Positions 1-4,882 of a stretch of DNA of 5,792 bases are shown here, piece by piece. Below the pieces are notes generated by a model. That model did not search any database. It had not been told where the DNA came from and saw only the letters and a list, made by a program, of their open reading frames with translations. A program made the position numbers and the translations under genes. Source of the DNA: Methanomicrobiales archaeon (lineage in GTDB: Archaea; Halobacteriota; Methanomicrobia; Methanomicrobiales; Methanoculleaceae); contig JAAZIF010000302.1 of NCBI GenBank assembly GCA_012510335.1, positions 1 to 5,792 of the forward strand, read 5' to 3'. Each line of letters begins with the position of its first letter. Positions within the stretch are counted from its first letter, which is position 1.

Positions 1-287
1 AGGAGACCCTGCTGCCCTGCCCCGAGGTCGGCGAAGAGTTTCAGGGAGTCGTCGCGCGGGACGTTGCGCATCGCCATCGGCTCGAGCTGGCGGAGGAAGA
101 CCGAACTGACCGGTATCCCCTCACGTGCGATCGCCTGCGCAAGGATCGCCTCGGTGCTGATGCCGTCGGCATCGATGTGGGATATGATCGTCACCCGATC
201 CGCTTCGGAGATCCTGTCCGCAGCTCTTCTTAGATCGCGTTTGAAGGGCATCTCCATAGTGGTGCGACGCGGGTACCGATAAACCAT
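1..287 (-). CDS. RecJ-like single-strand DNA exonuclease, DHH family (5' part only, runs off left edge)
   Basis: Translating the minus strand gives about 95 residues of a DHH phosphoesterase. Motif I is visible as SHIDADGIST (residues 36-45), where the Asp residues bind the catalytic metal in this family. It is followed by an archaeal RecJ-type stretch, VFLRQLEP (63-70), and DLGAGQQ (87-93). Archaeal RecJ homologues degrade single-stranded nucleic acid; some (GAN) bind GINS in the replisome. The remaining DHH motifs and the DHHA1 domain lie outside the window. In-frame ATG codons lie at 287, 257 and 251. The last gives MPFKRDLRRAADRI, which looks like a typical N-terminus. I list 287 because it sits about 10 bases below the transcription start predicted from the shared AT patch at 316-328. 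No Shine-Dalgarno site is convincing for any of the three. The gene is divergent from the neighbouring nnr gene. The exact subfamily is inferred from N-terminal sequence alone. Confidence 0.85.
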   Translation of the reverse strand, partial: MVYRYPRRTTMEMPFKRDLRRAADRISEADRVTIISHIDADGISTEAILAQAIAREGIPVSSVFLRQLEPMAMRNVPRDDSLKLFADLGAGQQGL

Positions 288-312
288 TGTGAGTGTGGAT
301 CCCCGCGACACC

Positions 313-330
313 ATTCAAAAGATATCTAAG
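313..330. promoter_or_regulatory. AT-rich palindromic patch, possible shared TATA box for the two divergent genes
   Basis: The only AT-rich stretch between the divergent genes centres on the 8-base palindrome AGATATCT at 320-327. It is preceded by AAA on the plus strand. Its centre is about 36 bases from the leftward ATG at 287 and about 30 bases from the rightward ATG at 354. An archaeal TATA box acts about 25-27 bases upstream of transcription start, so starts would fall near 297 (minus) and 350 (plus). The match to a methanogen TTTATATA box is only moderate. This is an inference from spacing and composition. Confidence 0.4.
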
Positions 331-353
331 CGGTGAACACCATAGCACCAGCA

Positions 354-1745
354 ATGGATGTTATGATGGCGGGGATGCGCGAGTTCCTTGAGGCGGGCGT
401 GATCAGCGCGGGCAGGATGCGGGCGGTCGAAGGAAACGCTACATCGCTCGGTCTCTCACCGCTCATGATGATGGAGAGCGCCGGCCGCGCGCTTGCGGAT
501 ATCGTCCGGGGGTATGACCCTTCCCGTCTCCTCATCCTATGCGGGAAGGGGAACAACGGCGGCGACGGGATGGTAGCGGCCCGCTGCCTCCAGCAGATCG
601 ATGCGGTCGACGTCGTCTATCTCGCCCCGGCGACCCCTGAAGCTGCCGCCCAGGCATCGCTTCTCCGGGGCTGCGCGGTTGCCACCCACCCTGTGCGGTG
701 CGCAACAGACGTCGAACCCCTCCGCCGGATCTTCGATGAGGCCGACGTCATAGTCGATGCACTGCTCGGAACCGGGGCATCGGGCACCCTGCGCGAACCG
801 CTTGCAACCCTCGTCACCCGGGCAAACGAGAGTTCTGCGAGGATCGTCGCCGTCGACATACCCACACCGGGCATAAGGGCCGCGCGGATCGTCTCGTTCC
901 ACAGGCCCAAGGTGGAGGGCGCGGATGTCGTGGATATAGGCATACCGCTCGAGGCGGAGGTCTGCACCGGCCCCGGCGATCTCGTCCTCCTCCCGGCGAG
1001 AGAGCCCGGGGCTCACAAGGGCGCCGGTGGCGAGGTTCTGGTGGTCGGAGGGGGGCCCTACCAGGGGGCGCCCTATATAGCGGCCCTCGGGGCGCTCCGG
1101 GCCGGTGCCGACATCGTGCGGGTAGCATCCCCAGCGTACATACCCATGCCCGACCTGATCTACGAACGCCTTGAGGGGGATCGGATCACAGGGGATCACC
1201 TGGAGACGATACTCAGACTCGTAGGGCGGGCGGACGCGGTCGTCTGCGGCATGGGGCTCGGGGATGCGAGCCACGATGTCGTGCTCGCGGTCGCGGAGAC
1301 GGCAGAGAAGGCAGTCTTTGATGCCGATGCGCTCGCCCGGCCCCTGCCGGCGGCGAAGGAGACGATCTACACACCGCATGCGGCCGAGTTCGCCCGCATG
1401 ACCGGGGCGGGGCCGCCGGATGACCTCGTCATGCGCGCAAGGAGCGTGAAAGCCGCCGCGACAGGGACGATCCTCCTCAAAGGCCCTGTAGACGTCATAT
1501 CGGATGGCAACCGGGTCAGGTTCAACAGGACGGGAACACCCGCCATGACCGTCGGGGGAACCGGCGACCTCCTCGCGGGCATTGCCGGGGCGCTCCTCTG
1601 CCGCCTGCCGGCGTTTGAGGCCGCCTGCATCGCCGCGTACGTAAACGGCAGGGCCGGCATGCGGGCCGCCGAAGAACCGGGGTATGGCATGCTCGCAACC
1701 GATATGCTCGGGTACATACCGCGCGAACTCTTCGGGCATGGGTAG
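354..1745 (+). CDS. nnr: Bifunctional NAD(P)HX epimerase / ADP- or ATP-dependent NAD(P)HX dehydratase (YjeF fusion)
   Basis: The enzyme repairs damaged NAD(P)H hydrates: the N-terminal YjeF domain epimerises R- and S-NAD(P)HX, and the C-terminal ribokinase-like domain dehydrates the S form using ADP (or ATP). With this start it is 463 residues, usual for the fused form. Epimerase signatures are GKGNNGGDG (64-72) and VDALLGTG (134-141). Dehydratase signatures are HKGAGGEVLVVGG (221-233), CGMGLG (298-303, usually GPGLG), DADAL (323-327), TPHAAEFARMTG (340-351), LLKGP (374-378) and GGTGD (401-405), with Asp405 the likely catalytic base. A GTG at 333 would extend the frame, but it lies above the predicted transcription start. 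ATG 375 gives MREFLEAGVIS, close to the homologue N-terminus, so the true start may be 354, 363, 366 or 375. Oddity: the loop after VDIP (167-170) lacks the usual SG-x-D-x-G segment. moaC follows 50 bases downstream. Confidence 0.9.
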   Translation: MDVMMAGMREFLEAGVISAGRMRAVEGNATSLGLSPLMMMESAGRALADIVRGYDPSRLLILCGKGNNGGDGMVAARCLQQIDAVDVVYLAPATPEAAAQASLLRGCAVATHPVRCATDVEPLRRIFDEADVIVDALLGTGASGTLREPLATLVTRANESSARIVAVDIPTPGIRAARIVSFHRPKVEGADVVDIGIPLEAEVCTGPGDLVLLPAREPGAHKGAGGEVLVVGGGPYQGAPYIAALGALRAGADIVRVASPAYIPMPDLIYERLEGDRITGDHLETILRLVGRADAVVCGMGLGDASHDVVLAVAETAEKAVFDADALARPLPAAKETIYTPHAAEFARMTGAGPPDDLVMRARSVKAAATGTILLKGPVDVISDGNRVRFNRTGTPAMTVGGTGDLLAGIAGALLCRLPAFEAACIAAYVNGRAGMRAAEEPGYGMLATDMLGYIPRELFGHG

Positions 1746-1763
1746 CCGGCCCGAATACACTCT

Positions 1764-1771
1764 CTTTTATC
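1764..1771 (+). promoter_or_regulatory. Possible TATA box upstream of moaC
   Basis: CTTTTATC in the 50-base gap after nnr is the only TATA-like patch there. Its centre is about 28 bases from the ATG at 1796. If it is used, the moaC transcript would be nearly leaderless. A GGGGTGA element at 1777-1783 resembles a Shine-Dalgarno site but lies 12 bases from the ATG, a long spacing. The two readings (leaderless promoter, or read-through from nnr with a distant Shine-Dalgarno site) compete. Confidence 0.35.
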
Positions 1772-1795
1772 CACCCGGGGTGAAGATCTCAGGCG

Positions 1796-2296
1796 ATGTA
1801 CATGAAGGGATCCGGAAAACCTGGCGAAGCACCGGTCTTTACCCACATCGAGAACGATCAGGCGCATATGGTGGATATCACAGCCAAAACTGAGGTTCCC
1901 CGGGAGGCGGTTGCGAGCGGGAGGATCTACCTCCGGGACGAGACGCTCCGGGCTATCAGGGAAGGAACCGCGGTCAAGGGCAACGTGCTCGCGACAGCGA
2001 GGGTGGCGGCCACACTCGCGGTGAAGGATACGCCGCGTATCATACCCATGTGCCACCCAATACAGCTCGGGGCCATCACCATCGATTTCGTGGAGATGGA
2101 GACCTGCATCGAGGCTACCGCCCGGGTGAAGTCCTACGGAAGGACGGGGGTCGAGATGGAGGCCCTCACAGGCGTCTCGATCGCCCTCCTCACCATCTGG
2201 GATATGGTCAAGTCAGCGGAGAAGGATGATGACGGTCAGTACCCGGTCACAAGGATCGACGATATCCGCGTTGTTGAAAAACGGAAGGGGATCTGA
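1796..2296 (+). CDS. moaC: Cyclic pyranopterin monophosphate synthase, molybdenum cofactor biosynthesis MoaC
   Basis: MoaC converts 3',8-cyclo-7,8-dihydro-GTP, made by the radical-SAM enzyme MoaA, into cyclic pyranopterin monophosphate. This is an early step of molybdopterin synthesis in the cytosol; methanogens need the cofactor for formylmethanofuran and formate dehydrogenases. The 166-residue protein matches the family along its length: FTHIE (15-19) and MVDIT (25-29) near the start, IPMCHP (83-88), GRTGVEMEAL (115-124) and DMVKSAEKD (136-144). Lys61, His87, Asp136 and Lys139 line up with the E. coli residues Lys51, His77, Asp128 and Lys131 reported as important for catalysis. The N-terminus carries a short Gly/Lys-rich lead before FTHIE. 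The start is ATG 1796; ATG 1802 is an in-frame alternative. No other moa gene is visible. It sits between nnr and the ribosomal operon, and its own promoter is uncertain. Confidence 0.96.
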   Translation: MYMKGSGKPGEAPVFTHIENDQAHMVDITAKTEVPREAVASGRIYLRDETLRAIREGTAVKGNVLATARVAATLAVKDTPRIIPMCHPIQLGAITIDFVEMETCIEATARVKSYGRTGVEMEALTGVSIALLTIWDMVKSAEKDDDGQYPVTRIDDIRVVEKRKGI

Positions 2297-2312
2297 GAGC
2301 AGGAAGGAATCC

Positions 2313-2322
2313 TTTATTTATT
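2313..2322 (+). promoter_or_regulatory. TATA box of the rpl15e operon
   Basis: TTTATTTATT lies 16 bases after the moaC stop in a GC-rich context, preceded by a purine-rich GAAGGAATCC that could serve as the BRE. It predicts a transcription start near 2343 and a leader of about 60 bases ahead of rpl15e. This is the strongest promoter candidate for the downstream operon. It was identified by composition and spacing only. Confidence 0.6.
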
Positions 2323-2346
2323 CTCCCGCCTACTTATCAGGAACCA

Positions 2347-2360
2347 CGGGATACGTCCCG
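2347..2360 (+). promoter_or_regulatory. Small hairpin in the rpl15e leader
   Basis: CGGGA (2347-2351) and TCCCG (2356-2360) form a perfect 5-bp stem closed by a TACG loop. UACG belongs to the UNCG tetraloop class, although the closing pair here is A-U rather than the most stable C-G. The hairpin would lie at the extreme 5' end of the transcript started from the TATA box at 2313. It could protect the 5' end or take part in control, or be chance. There is no following T-run, so it is not a terminator. Confidence 0.35.
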
Positions 2361-2389
2361 GAAAGGAATGTGGCGGAAACGCTGAACCT

Positions 2390-2397
2390 GAGGTGAT
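2390..2397 (+). promoter_or_regulatory. Strong Shine-Dalgarno site of rpl15e
   Basis: GAGGTGAT is complementary to the conserved 3' end of archaeal 16S rRNA (AUCACCUCC) and ends 6 bases before the ATG at 2404. It fixes that start codon and indicates high translation. Confidence 0.9.
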
Positions 2398-2403
2398 TTA
2401 AAA

Positions 2404-2994
2404 ATGGCTAAATCGATGTATGCCTACGTTCGCGAGGCATGGAAACGACCCGATCAGTCCGGGGTAAAAGACCTCCTCTGGGAGCGCCTCCAGGTGTGGC
2501 GGCGCGAGGGGAGTGTCGTGCGCATCGAGCGCCCGACCCGGATCGACCGGGCACGGTCGCTTGGATACAGGGCTAAACAGGGGATCATCGTCGCCCGCGT
2601 GAGGATCCGCCGTGGCGGCCGGAGGAAGCCCCGGTACGTCCGCGGGCGCAGGACCGCGCGCATGGGCATACGCCGGGCGACACCGGCAAAGAGCCTGCAG
2701 CGGATCGCCGAGGAACGGGCGTCCCGCAAGTTCCCGAACATGGAGGTCTTGAACTCCTACTGGGTCGGCGAAGACGGCCACTATAAGTGGTTCGAGGTTA
2801 TACTGGTCGATGGTCACCACCCCTCGATCCAGAGTGACAAAAGCCTCGCATGGCTGGCCGACCCCGCCCACCGCGGCCGGGCAGAGCGCGGCAAGACCTC
2901 TGCCGGCATGAAGGGGCGCGGCATGCGGACGCGCGGGCGCGGAACCGAGAAGACCCGCCCGAGCATCCGCTCCCATGCAAACCGCGGTAAATAA
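2404..2994 (+). CDS. rpl15e: Large-subunit ribosomal protein eL15 (L15e)
   Basis: This is a structural protein of the archaeal/eukaryotic 50S/60S subunit with no bacterial counterpart; it binds 23S rRNA. The 196-residue, very basic protein has the family N-terminus MAKSMYAYVREAWKRP (1-16). The Arg/Lys-rich core includes RPTRIDRARSLGY (43-55), AKQGIIVARVRIRRGGRRK (57-75), NSYWVGEDGHYKWFEVILVD (117-136) and the glycine/arginine-rich tail GKTSAGMKGRG (163-173). The length is usual for the family. The start is set by the GAGGTGAT site 6 bases upstream. It is the first gene of the operon; the next gene, rnp3, begins 15-27 bases after its stop. A run of six T residues lies in that gap. Confidence 0.97.
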   Translation: MAKSMYAYVREAWKRPDQSGVKDLLWERLQVWRREGSVVRIERPTRIDRARSLGYRAKQGIIVARVRIRRGGRRKPRYVRGRRTARMGIRRATPAKSLQRIAEERASRKFPNMEVLNSYWVGEDGHYKWFEVILVDGHHPSIQSDKSLAWLADPAHRGRAERGKTSAGMKGRGMRTRGRGTEKTRPSIRSHANRGK

Positions 2995-3001
2995 CCACCC
3001 C

Positions 3002-3007
3002 TTTTTT
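3002..3007 (+). terminator. T6 tract between rpl15e and rnp3, possible partial terminator
   Basis: Six consecutive T residues occur 7 bases past the rpl15e stop and just before the rnp3 start, in otherwise GC-rich DNA. Archaeal RNA polymerase can pause or terminate at T-tracts without a hairpin. A partial stop here would lower RNase P and proteasome transcripts relative to eL15. The tract is short and alone, so this is weak. Confidence 0.25.
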
Positions 3008-3021
3008 GCATGGTTTCCCCG

Positions 3022-3666
3022 ATGAAGATCACCGACGCCGGTGTATACCCCTATCCCGCCGGCGACTCGACGCCGGCACGGATGGCGCGCGAGGCGAGAG
3101 ATCTCGGGTTTGATAGTATCGTCGCCATCGGAGGGGAGGGATCCGGGCTACATAATATCGATATCCTCCGGGGTTTCGTGATCACTGCCTCCTCCCAGAA
3201 AGAGGTCATCAGGCAGGTGCGAAAGCCTGCCGCCCGTGATGCTGACGTGATCTTTGTCAACGCCGGCGACACCTCCTTCAACCGGGCCGCCGTCTCGGTG
3301 GAGGAGGTGCATATCATAAGAAACATGCATGCCGCCCGGAGGAACGCCTTTGATCATGTCGCCGCACGGTCGGCAGCGGAACATGGTACGGCGGTGGATA
3401 TCTCTCTCTGCCCGATCATACAGTACCGCGGGAGGAGACGCCAGATTGCGCTGCAGCGATACGCGGACATCCTGACACTGCACCGGCGCTACGGCTTTTT
3501 GCTGACGATATCGTCGGACGCACGCTCGGTCCTCGAGCAGCGGTCGGTCCGTGAGATCCGCGGCCTCTGCGCGCTCTTCGGTATGACGGGGGCAGAGGTG
3601 GCCGGCGCCCTCTCGTCCATTGGACGACTCATAGAACCGGCCCGGCCGGTGAGGGTGGTCGGATGA
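3022..3666 (+). CDS. rnp3: RNase P protein component 3 (Rpp30 family)
   Basis: This is a protein subunit of archaeal RNase P, which removes 5' leaders from pre-tRNA. Rnp3 pairs with Rnp2 (Pop5) and the complex supports the catalytic domain of the RNase P RNA. The 214-residue protein has the PHP-like TIM-barrel pattern of Rpp30: DAGVYPYPAGD (5-15), GFDSIVAI (29-36), NAGDTSFNRAA (80-90), FDHVAARSAAEHGTAVDISL (110-129), then GFLLTISSDARS (158-169) and RSVREIRGLCALFGM (174-188). I chose ATG 3022 because homologues begin just before D-A-x-V-x-P-Y-P. ATG 3010, giving four more residues (218 in total), is equally possible. Neither has a clear Shine-Dalgarno site. The stop overlaps the start of rnp2 by 4 bases (ATGA), which suggests translational coupling of the two partner subunits. 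Confidence 0.93.
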   Translation: MKITDAGVYPYPAGDSTPARMAREARDLGFDSIVAIGGEGSGLHNIDILRGFVITASSQKEVIRQVRKPAARDADVIFVNAGDTSFNRAAVSVEEVHIIRNMHAARRNAFDHVAARSAAEHGTAVDISLCPIIQYRGRRRQIALQRYADILTLHRRYGFLLTISSDARSVLEQRSVREIRGLCALFGMTGAEVAGALSSIGRLIEPARPVRVVG

Positions 3667-4145
3667 AGCCAAGACCCCCCGCGATGCGGGAGAAGCGCCG
3701 CTACATACTGGTGCGGATCCTCCCCTACGGGCTCGCCCCCGACCAGAAAGACCTATACCTTGCGGTAATCGAGGCCACGACCACCCTCCTGGGCGATCTC
3801 GCTGCCGGTCTCTCGCAGCCTGCGGTGGTATTCTGCGACGGGGGATACGCCATAGTCAGGTGCCGGCGGGGGACGGAGGGGGATATCGCCACCGCCCTTG
3901 CAACGGTCACCGCGATCGCCGATGAGCGGGCCGCACTCAGGACGGTCGCCACATCCGGGACTATCCGTGCATTGAAACGCCGGATCCGGCCGATCCGGCC
4001 TCTCACTGAGACCGGGGAGGTGATGATCGGAAAAGATTATTTTTCGATGCATCGCTATCCCCGTCAAAAGGTTGATTTGATTGAAAAAGGTACTATGCAT
4101 CAGAAGTCATTGTTTTTCACTGAGACCGATTTGGAGGAACGATAA
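3663..4145 (+). CDS. rnp2: RNase P protein component 2 (Pop5 / Rpp14 family)
   Basis: This is the partner of Rnp3 in archaeal RNase P. The 160-residue protein begins MKPRPPAMREKRRY (1-14), the usual Pop5 opening with the L-R-x-x-x-R-Y pattern, and continues with YILVRI (14-19), VFCDGGYAIVRCRRG (56-70) and TSGTIRALKRR (97-107), where many Pop5 proteins end. Here another 50 or so residues follow (about 109-160), including IRPIRPLTETG, RYPRQKVDLIEKG and SLFFTETDLEER. Their DNA is AT-rich (about 38% GC over 4026-4140 by hand count, against an average near 60%) and uses TTG, ATT, GTT and GGT codons that are scarce in the body of the gene. The reading frame stays open to TAA 4143-4145, whose last A is the first base of the psmA ATG. 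The start overlaps the rnp3 stop by 4 bases; ATG 3684 is a less likely alternative. Confidence 0.92.
   Translation: MKPRPPAMREKRRYILVRILPYGLAPDQKDLYLAVIEATTTLLGDLAAGLSQPAVVFCDGGYAIVRCRRGTEGDIATALATVTAIADERAALRTVATSGTIRALKRRIRPIRPLTETGEVMIGKDYFSMHRYPRQKVDLIEKGTMHQKSLFFTETDLEER
3983..4000 (+). repeat. Tandem GATCCGGCC x2 inside rnp2
   Basis: The 9-base unit GATCCGGCC occurs twice back to back. It encodes the R-I-R-P-I-R-P stretch at the junction between the Pop5 core and the C-terminal tail. It may be a slippage duplication of three residues. Confidence 0.6.
4003..4128 (+). repeat. 12-base direct repeat TCACTGAGACCG bracketing the AT-rich tail of rnp2
   Basis: Identical copies lie at 4003-4014 and 4117-4128, 114 bases (38 codons) apart and in the same frame, so both encode T-E-T followed by G or D. 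They bracket most of the AT-rich, codon-atypical part of rnp2. The repeat could be chance, protein-level similarity or the scar of a past duplication or insertion. Confidence 0.5.
4031..4054 (+). promoter_or_regulatory. Possible internal promoter and palindrome ahead of psmA, inside rnp2
   Basis: AAAAGATTATTTTT at 4031-4044 is the most AT-rich run in the operon and contains a TATA-like GATTATTT. Transcription start would be near 4065 and the psmA leader about 80 bases. Immediately after it, CGATGCATCG (4045-4054) is a perfect 10-base palindrome placed where a repressor could block initiation. Both lie in coding DNA, so this is an inference from sequence composition only. Confidence 0.3.
4133..4137 (+). 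promoter_or_regulatory. Shine-Dalgarno site of psmA
   Basis: GGAGG ends 7 bases before ATG 4145 and lies within the last codons of rnp2. It supports this start and translation coupled to rnp2 termination (TAATG). Confidence 0.85.
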
Positions 4146-4870
4146 TGCAGCCACAATATCAGATGGGTTATGACCGGGCTATCACTGTATTCAGCCCGGA
4201 CGGTAGGCTCTACCAGGTTGAGTATGCCAGAGAAGCGGTAAAGAGGGGCACAACGGCCGTCGGTCTCAAATGCCGTGAAGGCGTCGTGCTGATCGTCGAT
4301 AAGCGCGTGACATCCCGGCTACTCGAACCGGTATCCGTCGAGAAGATCTTCAAGATCGACACGCATATCGGTGTGGCATCCTCCGGCCTTGTCGGGGATG
4401 CGCGGGCCCTCGTGGACAGGGCGCGGGTCGAGTCGCAGATCAACCGGGTCTCATACAACGAACCGATAAACGTCGAGATCCTGGCCAAGAAGCTCTGTGA
4501 CCATATGCAGACATACACACAGTTCGGCGGCGCACGCCCGTACGGGACCGCCCTCCTGATCGCAGGGGTCAGCGACGGCGAGGCCCGGTTGTTTGAGACC
4601 GACCCGAGCGGGACGTTGCTTGAGTATAAGGCGACCGGGATCGGCACCGGCCGGCCTGCCGTCGTTAAGGTCTTTGAGGAGGAGTACCAGGAGGAGGCAG
4701 ACTTCGCCGGCGCAATAGGGCTCGGTATCAAGGCCCTCCATGCGGCCACCGAGGGAAAACTCGACGTCAGCGCCATCGAGATCGCCGTTGTCTCCATCAC
4801 GGAGGGGGAGTTTCGGAGGCTGGAGAAGGATGAAGTGAAGGTCTACATCGACCGCTACGAAGAAGAATGA
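4145..4870 (+). CDS. psmA: Archaeal 20S proteasome alpha subunit
   Basis: Seven alpha subunits form each outer ring of the 20S proteasome, gate the entry channel and dock the PAN or Cdc48-type ATPase; the catalytic beta subunit is encoded elsewhere. The 241-residue protein has the alpha-type N-terminus without a processed Thr. The gate motif YDRAITVFSPDGRLYQVEYA spans 9-28, with Tyr9-Asp10-Arg11, Pro18 and Tyr27 one position beyond the Thermoplasma numbering (Tyr8-Asp9-Arg10, Pro17, Tyr26). Lys67 (in VEKIFKID) corresponds to the Thermoplasma Lys66 that contacts the C-terminal HbYX tails of the ATPase. GGARPYGTALLIAG (about 128-141) and GTLLEYKATGIGTG are further family signatures. The C-terminus is acidic (RYEEE), as usual. 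The start is fixed by GGAGG 7 bases upstream and by the one-base overlap with rnp2. The SBDS gene follows after 12 bases. Confidence 0.98.
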   Translation: MQPQYQMGYDRAITVFSPDGRLYQVEYAREAVKRGTTAVGLKCREGVVLIVDKRVTSRLLEPVSVEKIFKIDTHIGVASSGLVGDARALVDRARVESQINRVSYNEPINVEILAKKLCDHMQTYTQFGGARPYGTALLIAGVSDGEARLFETDPSGTLLEYKATGIGTGRPAVVKVFEEEYQEEADFAGAIGLGIKALHAATEGKLDVSAIEIAVVSITEGEFRRLEKDEVKVYIDRYEEE

Positions 4871-4875
4871 GTGAT
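4868..4875 (+). promoter_or_regulatory. Shine-Dalgarno site of the SBDS gene, overlapping the psmA stop
   Basis: TGAGTGAT includes the psmA TGA stop and matches the GxGTGAT form of the anti-16S sequence, ending 7 bases before ATG 4883. It favours ATG 4883 over the in-frame GTG at 4871, which lies inside the site. Confidence 0.6.
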
Positions 4876-4882
4876 ACCAGTT

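Noticed and set aside
293..311. Imperfect inverted repeat GTGTGG...CGACAC between recJ and nnr
   Set aside because: Only five of six arm positions match and the arms are short, which is not distinguishable from chance in this composition.
1050..1073. G-rich runs and the GGGCGCCC self-complementary stretch in nnr
   Set aside because: They fall in codons for the conserved GGGPYQGAP region, with no sign of a regulatory or quadruplex role beyond GC bias.
1071..1080. CCTATATAG, a TATA-like and palindromic run inside nnr
   Set aside because: It lies in the middle of a continuous domain-encoding region (GAPYIA) with no gene start at the right distance, so it reads as ordinary codons.
537..1760. 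Long open frame on the minus strand opposite nnr (about 407 codons)
   Set aside because: It is antisense to a clear bifunctional Nnr with all family motifs. Its translation is rich in Arg, Pro and Gly with no recognisable domain, as expected for a shadow frame in GC-rich DNA.
1367..2056. Minus-strand open frame across the nnr-moaC junction
   Set aside because: It overlaps two recognised genes and their gap, its product is low-complexity and unrecognised, and it has no promoter or ribosome binding site.
2398..2976. Minus-strand open frame opposite rpl15e
   Set aside because: It is antisense to an unmistakable ribosomal protein, and its translation shows no family features.
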